A DNA stretch of 33,273 nt from Labilithrix sp. (lineage in GTDB: Bacteria; Myxococcota_A; Polyangia; Polyangiales; Polyangiaceae). The stretch covers positions 1 through 33,273 of the forward strand of contig JAHBWF010000084.1 in assembly GCA_019637105.1 (NCBI GenBank). Reading direction: 5' to 3'. Below the pieces are notes generated by a model that saw nothing but the letters and a program-made list of their open reading frames with translations, did no database searches and was not told the origin of the DNA. The translations under genes and the position numbers were made by a program. Positions 22,499-30,746 of this stretch are shown piece by piece (position 1 is the first letter of the stretch; each line of letters begins with the position of its first letter).

Positions 22499-25400
22499 AT
22501 GACGCAGGGCAAGACGCCCAAGAGCGGCGATGATGCGAAGAAGTCCGAGATCGGGACCGTCCTCGCGAGTCGTTACGAGGTGCTGCGCGAGCTCGGACGC
22601 GGGGGCATGGGTGTCGTCTACCTGTGCAAGGACATCGTCTCGCACGAGCGCGTCGCGCTGAAGCGCCTCCGCCCGCCGGAGGAGGCGAAGGCCACGCGCG
22701 CGGAAGAGAGCTGGTGGTTCCAGCAGGAGGCGCGCGCCGTCGCGTCGCTCGAGCACCCGGCGATCGTGCGGGCGCGCGACTTTGGGACGCTGCACGACGG
22801 CTCGCCGTACCTCGTCATGGACGCGCTGCCCGGGCGCAGCGTCCACGAATGGATGCACACGACCACGATGCCGTGGTCGGTGATCTGGGCGCTCGTCGAT
22901 CAGGTGCTCGCGGGGATGGCGCACGCGCACGCGCGGCACATCATCCACGGCGATCTCAAGCCGTCGAACGTCATGCTCGACCTCGCGGGCGCAGGCCGCG
23001 GCCCGCGCGCCTACGTCCTCGATCTGGGGCTCGCGTGGCTGCGCGAGTCGCGCCACGACTCGCGTCTCGACGGCGCGCCCGAGCCCGAGCTCGCCGTGCA
23101 CGCCGGCGCCGGCACCGTCGGCTGGGTCGCGCCGGAGCAGATCCGCAAGCAGGCGACGCTCGTGGGCCCCGCCACCGACCTCTACGCGCTCGGCTGCATC
23201 ATGTACCGCGTGCTCACCGGCAAGGAGGTCTTCGAGGGCACGGCCCAGGAGGTCCTCCGCGCGCACAAGCGGACGCCGGTGCCCGCGCCCGTGCTCCCCG
23301 AAGGCGTCCCGCATCAGGTCGGGCTCTTCGTCCAGCGGCTGCTCGCGAAGAAGCCGTGGCATCGGTTCGAGCTCGCCGCCGACGCGCGTCGCGTCTGGGC
23401 GCAGTTCCGCCCGCGCCACGCGCCGACGCTCGAGGAGACCGTCGCGAGCGCGCCGGCGCCCCCGCCCGAGCCGTCGAGCTCGCCGGACATGGGGCGCGCG
23501 GTGGCCGCCGCGCGCTCGCTCGCGCCGGGCCTCCTGTCGCTGCGCCCGTCGCCGATGGTCGCGCGCGAGCCCGAGCGCCAGGAGCTCATCGATCTCGTGC
23601 TCTCCGTCTGCGCGGGGCAGGCGCCGCAGCACCGGATGGTCGCCTTGATCGGCGAGGCCGGCGTCGGCAAGAGCCGCCTCGCCGAGTGGGTCTGCGAGCA
23701 GGTGCACGAGCGCGGGCTCATGTGGCCGCTCCGCGCGCGGTACGGGCGCACGCCGTCGCCGCTCGACGGCCTCACCGGCGCGGTGAACTCGTTCTACGGC
23801 CTCCAGGGCGCGGATCGCGAGACGGTCGAGCAGACGCTCCTCGATCGCTGGGAGGTCGACAAGGCCGACAGCGAGGAGCTCGCGTGGGTCGCCGCCGCCG
23901 CCGAGTGGCTCCGCCCGACCCCGCCGGGGACCGTGCCGCCCGTCGGTCCGACGGGCAAGCGCTTCGTCCTCGACACGCCCGAGCTCCGCTTCGCCGTCGC
24001 GCGGCGCATCCTCGAGCGCATCGGCGGCGATCGCCCGGTGATGATCTGGTTCGACGATCTCCACCTGACGAGCGCGAACACGTTCGAGACGCTGACGCGC
24101 CTCAAGCGCGACGCCACGAAGCTCCGCGTGCTCATCCTCGCCACGGCGCGGAGCGAGTCGCTCGAGACCGATCTCGACGCCGCCGTCCGCATGGAGGCGC
24201 TCCGCGCCGACTGGGGCGGGCGCGTCCTCGACCTCGCCCCGCTCGGCGTCGAGGAGACCGAGGTGCTCCTCCGCGCGACCTTGCCGCTCACGTCGAACGC
24301 GATCACCGCGGCCGTCGCGCAGAGCCGCGGCAACCCGCTCTTCGCGCTGCAGCTGCTCCACGCGTGGGCGGGCGGCGGCTACCTCACGCTCGAGGGCGGC
24401 AAGTACCGCGTCCCCGACGAGGCGCTCCACGGGCGCGCGATCACCACGGCGGATCTCTGGGACGAGCGCCTCCGCGCGGTGCCGACGGATCTCCGCCTCG
24501 CGGCGTACGCGGCGGCGGCGCTCGGCGACGACGTCCGCGGCGTCGTGCTCAAGTCGCTCGTCGCGTCGCTCGGGATGGACCCGCGCGACGCGCTCGTCGC
24601 GCTCACGCGCGCGCAGATCCTCCTCGCGTCCGGCAACGACCAGTTCCGCTGGCCGCACGCGCTCCTCCAGGAGCACCTGCTCGGGCGCCTGCACGAGCGC
24701 AACGACGCGCCCGCGATCTTCCGGCTCGCCGCGAACGCGCTGGCGAAGCACCCGGAGGTCGGCTCGCGCCGCATCATGAAGCACCGCGTGAGGAACCTCC
24801 TCCGCGCGGGCGACGACGACGTCGCGGCGAGCCTCATGTTCTCGTTCATCGAGGGCGCGTGGGCGCGCGGCCGCGACACCGCGGCGACGCTGAAGGACCT
24901 CGCGCTCCTCGACGGCCGCGTCACCGGCGCGGCCGCGGCCGAGTACGCCTACTGGCGCGCGGAGGCCCTCCGGCACATCGGCAAGCTCGAGGAGGCGCGC
25001 GAGCAGGCCGAGACGGCGCGTCGCGCGTTCGAGCAGGCCGGCGACAAGACGCGCGAGGCGCACGCGCTCCGCCTGCTGGGGCACCTCGCGAGCGACACCG
25101 GCGCCCCCGCGCAGGGGCGCCTCCAGGTCGCGCTGGCGATCTCGCGCTTCGAGGAGCTGAAGGACGATCGCGGCCTCGCGGCGGCGCTCGTCGTGCTCGG
25201 CGAGATCGACTACCTGCTCGGCGAGCACGCCCGCGCGCGCGAGGTGCTGAGCGAGGCGAGCCAGCGCTGCGACGCCGTCGGCGACATGTTGGGCGGCGCG
25301 CAGTGCTTCATCCTCCTCGCGATGATCGAGACGGCCGTGGGCGGCTTCCGCCGCGCGCGCGATCTGCTCATCCACGCGCGGCAGGCCTTCGACGCCATCG

Positions 25401-26041
25401 GCTACCGGCTCGGCATCGCCCAGTGCGACGTCGTGCTCGGGCACGCCGACCACCGCGCCGGCGAGATGGACACGGCGCGCGCGCGTGCGCTCTCGGCGCG
25501 CGCCGCGTTCCGCGAGCTCATGAACCCGCGGGGCGAGGCGGCGTGCGAGCGCCTGCTCGCGCTGATCGCGATCGACACCGACGATTTCGCCGCCGGCGGC
25601 GCGCACGCCTCGGTCGCCGCGAAGATCTTCGAGCGCCTGCAGGACCCGTGGGGCGACCTCGAGGCGCGGCTCCTGCTCGCGCAGGTCGCGCTCGCGCGCG
25701 GCGACGACGACGCGAAGGCGCTGGTCCAGGACTGCGAGCGCATCGTCCTCGACGAAGCCGAGCCCCGGCAGCACCGCCACCTCACGCTGGCGTGGCTCGC
25801 GCAGATCGAGCGGCGCTGGCAGGACGCGGCCAACGAGATCGAGCGCGCGCGCGCGGCCTTCGGCGACAAGGCCCGGTGCGGCGACCACACCCCCCAGCTG
25901 TTGAAGCGCTTCGTCGCCATGGATTGGCAGGACGCGGCCGCGGGGAAGATCGCGCAGTGGCTCGACCTCGTGGAGAACGCCAACCCGGACGAGTCCGTCT
26001 CGTCGCGCTGGCCGACCTCGCCGCGTCTCTCGAGCCCCTGA
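22499..26041 (+). CDS. Ser/Thr protein kinase with AAA-type ATPase and TPR region
   Basis: 1180 residues from the ATG at 22499. The kinase domain (about 26-290) has GRGGMG (34-38), VALK (Lys55), HGDLKPSN with Asp152, and DLG at Asp175 (not DFG). A second NTPase domain starts near 360, with Walker A GEAGVGKS (385-392) and Walker B VMIWFDDLHL (514-523). From about 800 the protein is TPR-like helices (YWRAEALRHIGKLEEAREQA, AHALRLLGHLASDTG, VLGEIDYLLGEHARAREVLS). This kinase + AAA + TPR layout is a known giant regulator type in myxobacteria; the TPR part probably senses or scaffolds partners. HGD replaces the usual HRD, which removes the arginine contact to the activation loop but leaves the catalytic Asp. 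No membrane helix. Confidence 0.93.
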   Translation: MTQGKTPKSGDDAKKSEIGTVLASRYEVLRELGRGGMGVVYLCKDIVSHERVALKRLRPPEEAKATRAEESWWFQQEARAVASLEHPAIVRARDFGTLHDGSPYLVMDALPGRSVHEWMHTTTMPWSVIWALVDQVLAGMAHAHARHIIHGDLKPSNVMLDLAGAGRGPRAYVLDLGLAWLRESRHDSRLDGAPEPELAVHAGAGTVGWVAPEQIRKQATLVGPATDLYALGCIMYRVLTGKEVFEGTAQEVLRAHKRTPVPAPVLPEGVPHQVGLFVQRLLAKKPWHRFELAADARRVWAQFRPRHAPTLEETVASAPAPPPEPSSSPDMGRAVAAARSLAPGLLSLRPSPMVAREPERQELIDLVLSVCAGQAPQHRMVALIGEAGVGKSRLAEWVCEQVHERGLMWPLRARYGRTPSPLDGLTGAVNSFYGLQGADRETVEQTLLDRWEVDKADSEELAWVAAAAEWLRPTPPGTVPPVGPTGKRFVLDTPELRFAVARRILERIGGDRPVMIWFDDLHLTSANTFETLTRLKRDATKLRVLILATARSESLETDLDAAVRMEALRADWGGRVLDLAPLGVEETEVLLRATLPLTSNAITAAVAQSRGNPLFALQLLHAWAGGGYLTLEGGKYRVPDEALHGRAITTADLWDERLRAVPTDLRLAAYAAAALGDDVRGVVLKSLVASLGMDPRDALVALTRAQILLASGNDQFRWPHALLQEHLLGRLHERNDAPAIFRLAANALAKHPEVGSRRIMKHRVRNLLRAGDDDVAASLMFSFIEGAWARGRDTAATLKDLALLDGRVTGAAAAEYAYWRAEALRHIGKLEEAREQAETARRAFEQAGDKTREAHALRLLGHLASDTGAPAQGRLQVALAISRFEELKDDRGLAAALVVLGEIDYLLGEHARAREVLSEASQRCDAVGDMLGGAQCFILLAMIETAVGGFRRARDLLIHARQAFDAIGYRLGIAQCDVVLGHADHRAGEMDTARARALSARAAFRELMNPRGEAACERLLALIAIDTDDFAAGGAHASVAAKIFERLQDPWGDLEARLLLAQVALARGDDDAKALVQDCERIVLDEAEPRQHRHLTLAWLAQIERRWQDAANEIERARAAFGDKARCGDHTPQLLKRFVAMDWQDAAAGKIAQWLDLVENANPDESVSSRWPTSPRLSSP

Positions 26042-26107
26042 CGGGCGGTCGGCTCGCGCGACGGACTTCTCGCGGGCCCGTGCAAACGTGCTATAGGGTG
26101 CGCCACC

Positions 26108-26233
26108 ATGTCGACCCCCCAGGATGCTCCGAAGCGCAGGAAGCAGAAGGCCCGCCGTACCAAGCAGCTCGCCGAGTGGCGCGAGAAGAAGGTCGTCGCC
26201 GAGCAGGCGAGCGCGAAGAAGCCGGCGAGCTGA
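26108..26233 (+). CDS. Tiny very basic protein (41 residues)
   Basis: ATG at 26108 to TGA at 26231-26233. The product is highly charged (APKRRKQKARRTKQLAEWRE, then KKVVAEQASAKKPAS) with 14 Lys/Arg in 41 residues and one amphipathic helix. GCTATAGGG just upstream could be a -10 element. It lies 66 bp after the kinase stop. It might bind nucleic acid or ribosomes, but no family is claimed. Confidence 0.6.
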   Translation: MSTPQDAPKRRKQKARRTKQLAEWREKKVVAEQASAKKPAS

Positions 26234-26301
26234 CCCTGCCGTGCGGGGGTGGCGCGGCGGGCTTGGCCGTGTGAGAAGGCTGCCGTAGTCTCGGAAGCGC
26301 G

Positions 26302-26781
26302 ATGGTCACGTACGAGATCACCCAGGCGTTTCTGAGCGTCGGCACGGTCTACCACGCGCGGAAGCCGCGCGAGGAGGCCGTGCTCTACACGGTGCGCGGC
26401 GTGCTCATGAGCGCGACGCCGAAGTTTCGTCTGGTCGAGGGGGACGACGGCAAGGAAGTCGGGATCCTCACGGGCAACTTCATCAAGACGAAGTACGACA
26501 TCAACGACGACTCCAAGACCATCGGCTCGCTCGTCTTCCCGGCGGTCGCCTTCAAGAAGACGCTCACGCTCAACGTCGGCGACGAGGTCTACGAGGCGGA
26601 CGGCGGCGTCTTCCGCGGCGTCTTCCAGTGCAAGAGCAAGGACGGCGAGGTGATGCTCGAGATCGCGAAGGAGCTGTCCATCCGCGACACCTTCTCCGTC
26701 AAGACGCACGAGTCCGTGCCGTACCAGGTCGGCCTGCTCTCCGCCGTCGCGATCCACTCGCGCTTCTACGAGATGGTCTGA
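26302..26781 (+). CDS. Phospholipid scramblase / LURP-one-like protein
   Basis: 159 residues, soluble and mostly beta. LYTVRGVLMSATPKFRLVEG, then GKEVGILTGNFIKTKYDI, and later GDEVYEADGGVFRGVFQC and a terminal FYEMV helix match the tubby-C/LOR (LURP-one-related, scramblase-like) fold. A CGGAAG ribosome binding site lies 6 bp before the ATG. Bacterial members are small beta-barrel proteins; their role is unknown. It sits before a large repeat array. Confidence 0.75.
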   Translation: MVTYEITQAFLSVGTVYHARKPREEAVLYTVRGVLMSATPKFRLVEGDDGKEVGILTGNFIKTKYDINDDSKTIGSLVFPAVAFKKTLTLNVGDEVYEADGGVFRGVFQCKSKDGEVMLEIAKELSIRDTFSVKTHESVPYQVGLLSAVAIHSRFYEMV

Positions 26782-26830
26782 GCGCCGTCGCGACGCCGCG
26801 AGCCCGACGCGGTGAGCCGCGCTCGCGCTC

Positions 26831-26947
26831 GGCTCGCCGTTTTGGCGCCCCCCGCGCGCGGCTTGACGCTTCGGCGCGTCCCACGCGTTCGGCTCGACGC
26901 TTCGGGGCGTCCGCGCTCGGCTCGACGCTTCGGCGCCCCTCCGCGTA
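26831..26947. repeat. About 29-bp GC-rich imperfect tandem repeats, four copies
   Basis: GGCTCGACGC-type starts at 26831 (diverged), 26860, 26891 and 26919, spaced 28-31 bp, each followed by TTCGG(C/G)GCG. It starts 50 bp after the scramblase-like gene stop; no gene overlaps it. Confidence 0.7.
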
Positions 26948-26989
26948 CACCGTGAGCGCCTGCGCGCGCGGTCCGAGGCGCTCGGCGAC

Positions 26990-27290
26990 AGCGTGCGCGT
27001 TTTGCGAGCTTGGTGCGCGCGCCGAGACGTTCGGCACCGTCGCGCGCGAGGCCTCGCGAGCCGGTGCGTGTGCGCAGACGTTTTGCGACGGCGTGCTGGG
27101 GCCGCGCGAGCCGGTGCGTGTGCGAGCTCCGAGGTATTCGGCGCCGTCGCGCGCTCGCGAGCGGAGTGCGCCGTCCGCGCGTGCGCGAGCTCCGAGGCGT
27201 TCGGCGCCGTCGCGCGCTCGCGAGCGGAGCGCGCCGTCCGCGTGTGCGCGAGCTCCGAGGCGTTCAGCGGCGGCGCGCGCGCTTCGCGAA
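26990..27290. repeat. 63-bp tandem repeat array
   Basis: Units begin at 27118, 27181 and 27244 (partial), period 63 bp; each contains AGCTCCGAGG(T/C)(A/G)TTC and a GCGCGCTCGCGAGCGGAG block. More degenerate copies extend left to about 26990. The right end overlaps the 3' end of the minus gene at 27264. All lie in the gap between convergent genes. Confidence 0.8.
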
Positions 27291-27929
27291 CTTCGGCGCC
27301 GGGGTCGGGCGCGCCGCGGCCGTGATCTTGCTCGGCGCCTTTCCGCGGGCCGTGGTGTCGAGCGTCTCGACGGGGACCACCCTCGTCGCGGGCGCCGTCT
27401 TGATCGACGACGTGACCTTCGCGCCGTTGTCGCTCGAGCCGGTCGCGGCGGAGACCGCGGTCGCCGCTGTGGCCACCAGACAGAACGCGGCGCACGCGCC
27501 GACCGCCGCCTTCACGATCTTGCGGAAGCGCGCGCGGCGCTCGACGACGCGGGGCTTCATCTTCTCGCCGAGGATCGGGTCCGCCGGCAGCGCGATGCTC
27601 GCCCACGTCATGCGGGCCGGACCGAGCTCGGCTGCGCGGAGGAGGAGCTCCTGACGCGAGGGCGCGGCGTCGTCGTGGGTCGCGTCGTCGGCGGACATCC
27701 GCATGTCGTCGACGACGACGTCGACGGCGACGTCAGGGGCTGCCACCGGCGCGCCGAACGTCGCCGGGGCCGGGACGGGGAAGGCCGTCGGGAACGCCGC
27801 CGGGGCCGGGACGCCGGGAGGAAGGGACGGCGCCGCGCTTTCGAACGGGCTCGCGGTCGGAGCGAGAGGAGCGAGGAAAGGATTGGAGTTCGCGCGATGT
27901 CCCACAGCCGTCTCAGCAGCAAGCTCCAA
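27264..27929 (-). CDS. Single-pass membrane protein with Pro-rich N-terminus, unknown function
   Basis: 221 residues (TTG at 27929; the GTG at 27902 giving MGHRANSNPFLAP is a fair alternative). The first about 75 residues are Pro/Ala/Phe-rich and probably disordered. An acidic VAVDVVVDDMRM and a central helical block (SRQELLLRAAELGPARMTWA, KPRVVERRARFRKIVKAAVG) follow. The membrane helix is AAVGACAAFCLVATAATAV, near residues 141-159. The basic tail (PAPKFAKRARRR) lies in the partial last repeat of the 63-bp array. No domain was recognised; the start and even the exact role of this frame are uncertain. Confidence 0.6.
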   Translation of the reverse strand: MELAAETAVGHRANSNPFLAPLAPTASPFESAAPSLPPGVPAPAAFPTAFPVPAPATFGAPVAAPDVAVDVVVDDMRMSADDATHDDAAPSRQELLLRAAELGPARMTWASIALPADPILGEKMKPRVVERRARFRKIVKAAVGACAAFCLVATAATAVSAATGSSDNGAKVTSSIKTAPATRVVPVETLDTTARGKAPSKITAAARPTPAPKFAKRARRR

Positions 27930-28655
27930 GCCACCCGGAGCGTCGTTGCAGCGGAGGCAACGAGGTTCGAGATCGTGCGTGATCTTGCTCGAGTGGAAGA
28001 CGCGACGCCGTGCCTCTCGGGCGCGAGGTGGATCGTGGGCTCCTCACGCGGAGGCCCCACCCCGCGTTGCCCCGGAGGCCAGGAGGCCGCGAACGGCGTC
28101 GCGCACGCGCGACCGGCCACGGAGCTGTACGAATGCCGAAAGAGCATCGTTCTCCGATCGCGCCCCGATCGCGCCGCCGCGCACCGCCTTCCCGCGCCGC
28201 CCGAGACAGAGCGCCGAACGCGCGCCGGTCTCCGAGCGTCACGATCGCGCCGCCGCGCACCGCCTTCCCGCGCCGCCCGAGACAGAGCGCCGAACGCGCG
28301 CCGGTCTCCGAGTGTCACGATCGCACCGCCGCGCGCCCCGAGCACCGGTCTCCGATCACGCCAAGAGCGCGCCCCGACCGCGCCGCCGCGCACCGCCGTG
28401 CCTTCCCGCGCCGCCGCCGCGCGCCGGCCGAGCACAGAGCACAGAGCGCCGGTCTCCGCTCGCGCCCCGCTCGCGCCGCCGCGCGCCGCTCGAGCACAGA
28501 GCGCCGAACGCGTCGGTCTCCGGGCGCGCCGCCACGCACCGCCCGCGACGGAGGGGTCGAACGGAGTGTCGGTTTCGCGGGAGGGCGACGTGGACGCCGC
28601 CGCGCTACGGACGGGGCGTGGCGGCGGCGGTGGAGCTGCGCTCCGGGCAGGCGCC
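27930..28655. other. Gene-free 726-bp stretch between two minus-strand genes
   Basis: No gene was recognised. The left part (27930-28140) is ordinary GC-rich DNA and the right two-thirds is a degenerate tandem repeat (see 28140-28545). Open frames here come from the repeat and carry Arg/Ala-rich peptide shadows. Confidence 0.5.
28140..28545. repeat. 76-bp tandem repeat array
   Basis: 28167-28242 and 28243-28318 are two 76-bp units differing at one base, each containing GCGCCGAACGCGCGCCGG and TCTCCGAG. Shorter, deleted units continue to about 28545 (several CGGTCTCCG and GAGCACAGAGC blocks). The unit core GCGCCGAACGC is the reverse complement of GCGTTCGGCGC in the 63-bp array on the other side of the membrane-protein gene. 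Confidence 0.85.
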
Positions 28656-29831
28656 TTACTGCTCGGCGTCGACCCAGGCCTTGATGCCCTGAATGATGGG
28701 ATCGTTGTCGGTGAGGGCCTTCATCGGGTGCTGCGGGTTCCCCTTGCCGGTGGGGTTCAGCAGGATCGTGCTCTGCGCCTTGTTCTCACGGTTGATCCAG
28801 ATCTTCGCCTGCGCGCACGCCGCCGCGGGATCCGTCGCGGCCGCGCGGAGGTCCATCGCCTGGACGGCGGGCGAGGGGCCCTCGTTCGCCGGCGGCGCCT
28901 TGGCGTGGCACCCGAGGCACGACCCCTGACCGAGCGGCTCGCCGGGGTCCTCGTCGTCGTCCGGCAAGAGGTCCACCAGCTTGCCCATCGCCGGCAGCGC
29001 GCTCGAGTTGAACAGATCGAGCGCGGTGCACGCGCCGCCGCTCGACTGACCGGGCGTCGACTCGATCTTGTTGAAGGCGATCTTGAGCTGTCCGGTCGGA
29101 TCCCAGCGCAGGAGGATCATCTTGCCGGTGAACAGATCGACGCTCTCGCCCGCCGGCACGGTCAGCTCGCCCTTGAAGCCGTTCACTTCGGGTTCGGCCT
29201 TCACCTTGCCGCTGCGCGGGAGGATGACGAAGAACGGCGAGTCCACCTTCACGTTCGCGTTGGGCGGCGCGACGAGCTTGAGCGCGTCGAGCGTGAGCGT
29301 CCCGTTCGTCTCCGTCGCGAGGAACGTGAGCCGCGCGTCCGTCAGGCCGGGCGCGACGGTGTCGAGGGGGATGCTGTTGAAGCCGCTGAGGACGCTGAAC
29401 GCGCCGGTGTTCGGCAGCGGGGGGCCGGGCACCTCGGCGGTGAGCCAATCCGAGACGCGACGATAGAGATCGTTCGGCGCCTCGGTCAGCGCGGGGCCGG
29501 CGTGCCTGACCTGCGTGAGCAAGATGCTGTCGCCGACCTCCTTCGTGGCGGGGAGGACGCCGCGGTACCTCTTCACGGTGACGTACGGATCGGGGCCGCC
29601 GAGCCACGTCGGCGCTTGCTGGAAGCTGCCGCGGACGTGGCAGGTGCCGTTCGGCCCGCCGCACGTCCTGATGAGGTCGTCCTCGAGGGCGCGGAAGAGC
29701 GGCTCCGGGTCCGGGGTCGCGTCCGTCCCCAGTCCGTCCTCGCCCTCGTCGTCGCCGCAGGCGAACACTCCGAGGGAGATCAACGCGGCAGTAAGGCTTC
29801 CGACGACCAAGCGCCCAGGTGAAGACACCAT
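28656..29831 (-). CDS. Lipoprotein with c-type haem motif(s)
   Basis: 391 residues. The signal sequence ends at Cys25 (lipobox-like LGVFAC), followed by an acidic tether. One canonical haem site is present, CLGCH (305-309). A second candidate, CGGPNGTCH (Cys57-x6-Cys64-His65), has a non-standard spacing and may bind haem less surely. The middle of the protein is beta-rich (LTFLATETNGTLTLDALKLV, FFVILPRSGKVK). The C-terminus (DNDPIIQGIKAWVDAEQ) ends like many cytochrome-associated domains. It is the second CxxCH lipoprotein in the window and may take part in periplasmic electron transfer; its partner is not visible. Confidence 0.83.
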   Translation of the reverse strand: MVSSPGRLVVGSLTAALISLGVFACGDDEGEDGLGTDATPDPEPLFRALEDDLIRTCGGPNGTCHVRGSFQQAPTWLGGPDPYVTVKRYRGVLPATKEVGDSILLTQVRHAGPALTEAPNDLYRRVSDWLTAEVPGPPLPNTGAFSVLSGFNSIPLDTVAPGLTDARLTFLATETNGTLTLDALKLVAPPNANVKVDSPFFVILPRSGKVKAEPEVNGFKGELTVPAGESVDLFTGKMILLRWDPTGQLKIAFNKIESTPGQSSGGACTALDLFNSSALPAMGKLVDLLPDDDEDPGEPLGQGSCLGCHAKAPPANEGPSPAVQAMDLRAAATDPAAACAQAKIWINRENKAQSTILLNPTGKGNPQHPMKALTDNDPIIQGIKAWVDAEQ

Positions 29832-29926
29832 GACGTGATCGTGCCCGTCCGAGCGGGCAGTTGCAAGTCCGCCGAGCGGTTCGGCGCCGCGCGCTGGCGC
29901 GGCTCGTCACCGCCGTGGCGCGCGAG

Positions 29927-30490
29927 CTACGGCGTCGGGCCGGCGTTCGACGCGGTCGAACGCGATCGGAGCCGCGGATCGCCGCCGGTCGAGTCGGATT
30001 GGAGCGCGAACGCGCCGGCCGTCGCGACGAGGACGAAGACGACGAGCCCGATCCACGCCGCGCGGAGGAGGTCGGCGCGGTCCCATTCGAAGAACGAGAA
30101 GAACGTCCGCACGCGGCGACCGACGAGCGCCGCGCGCGCGAGGGGATCCTCGTCGTAGGCCGCCGTCGCGGCGTAGCGCGGGTCCTCGGCGGTGGCGCTC
30201 CACAGCGCGTTCATCTCCTCGCGCGAGGCGCGCAGCCCGTAGCGGACGCGCGCCCACGCGATCCGCAGGCGCGTCGCCCACGACGGGTTCGGCTCGACGA
30301 TCGGCGGCGCGTACGCGATGGGCGTCATCAGGCACTGCCCGGTGTCGTCGTTCACGACGACGCCGCTCGGCGGGCCGACCTCGTCGAGGTCGGCGGCGAC
30401 CACCGTGTCCGCGAACGCGAAGTCCTGCGCCGCGCCGTCGTCGGCGACGGCCTCGTGGGGAGCTTCGTGGTAGGGGCGGCGCGCGCGCAT
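29927..30490 (-). CDS. Predicted C-terminally anchored membrane protein
   Basis: 187 residues from the ATG at 30490, chosen because the longer frames to 30565 and 30664 are Arg-rich with no motif. Residues 1-130 are acidic and polar with no recognised fold (DFAFADTVVAADLDEVGPPS; PIAYAPPIVEPNPSWATRLR). Near residues 145-170 is one hydrophobic helix (LLRAAWIGLVVFVLVATAGAF) with a short Asp/Ser/Arg tail, so the protein probably anchors by its C-terminus and faces the cytoplasm. A GAGGAG just before the ATG at 30565 is an argument for that longer start. Confidence 0.5.
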   Translation of the reverse strand: MRARRPYHEAPHEAVADDGAAQDFAFADTVVAADLDEVGPPSGVVVNDDTGQCLMTPIAYAPPIVEPNPSWATRLRIAWARVRYGLRASREEMNALWSATAEDPRYAATAAYDEDPLARAALVGRRVRTFFSFFEWDRADLLRAAWIGLVVFVLVATAGAFALQSDSTGGDPRLRSRSTASNAGPTP

Positions 30491-30746
30491 GAGGGGCTCG
30501 TGGATCGAGGAGCAAGCGACGAGCCACCTCGCGCGGCGGCGGCGGAGGGCGTGAGCTGCGGGCATCTCCTCACGTTTGTCGCGCGTGCCCGCGCGGCGCG
30601 CGCCTCGCGTCGACGCGTGATGGATAACGCGCGCCCCAGGTCGAAGCCCCACGGTCGATGGCAAGCTCCGCCGGCGTCGAAATTTCGCGGGATCCGGCCG
30701 GTTCGCGGGGAGGGCTCCGCGGCACGAGCGCTGCTAGCTCGACGTC

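Noticed and set aside
22475-25888. 1137-codon minus-strand open frame across the kinase gene
   Set aside because: Shadow of the kinase-AAA-TPR gene in a GC-rich genome; no motif, charge-biased.
26990-27290. Possible CRISPR array
   Set aside because: Repeats are contiguous, 63 bp long and partly degenerate, with no unique spacers and no cas genes nearby.
28140-28545. Possible protein-coding repeat gene (Arg/Ala/Pro-rich)
   Set aside because: Both strands give open frames of biased composition, and unit lengths (76 bp and deleted forms) shift frame, so coding is unlikely.
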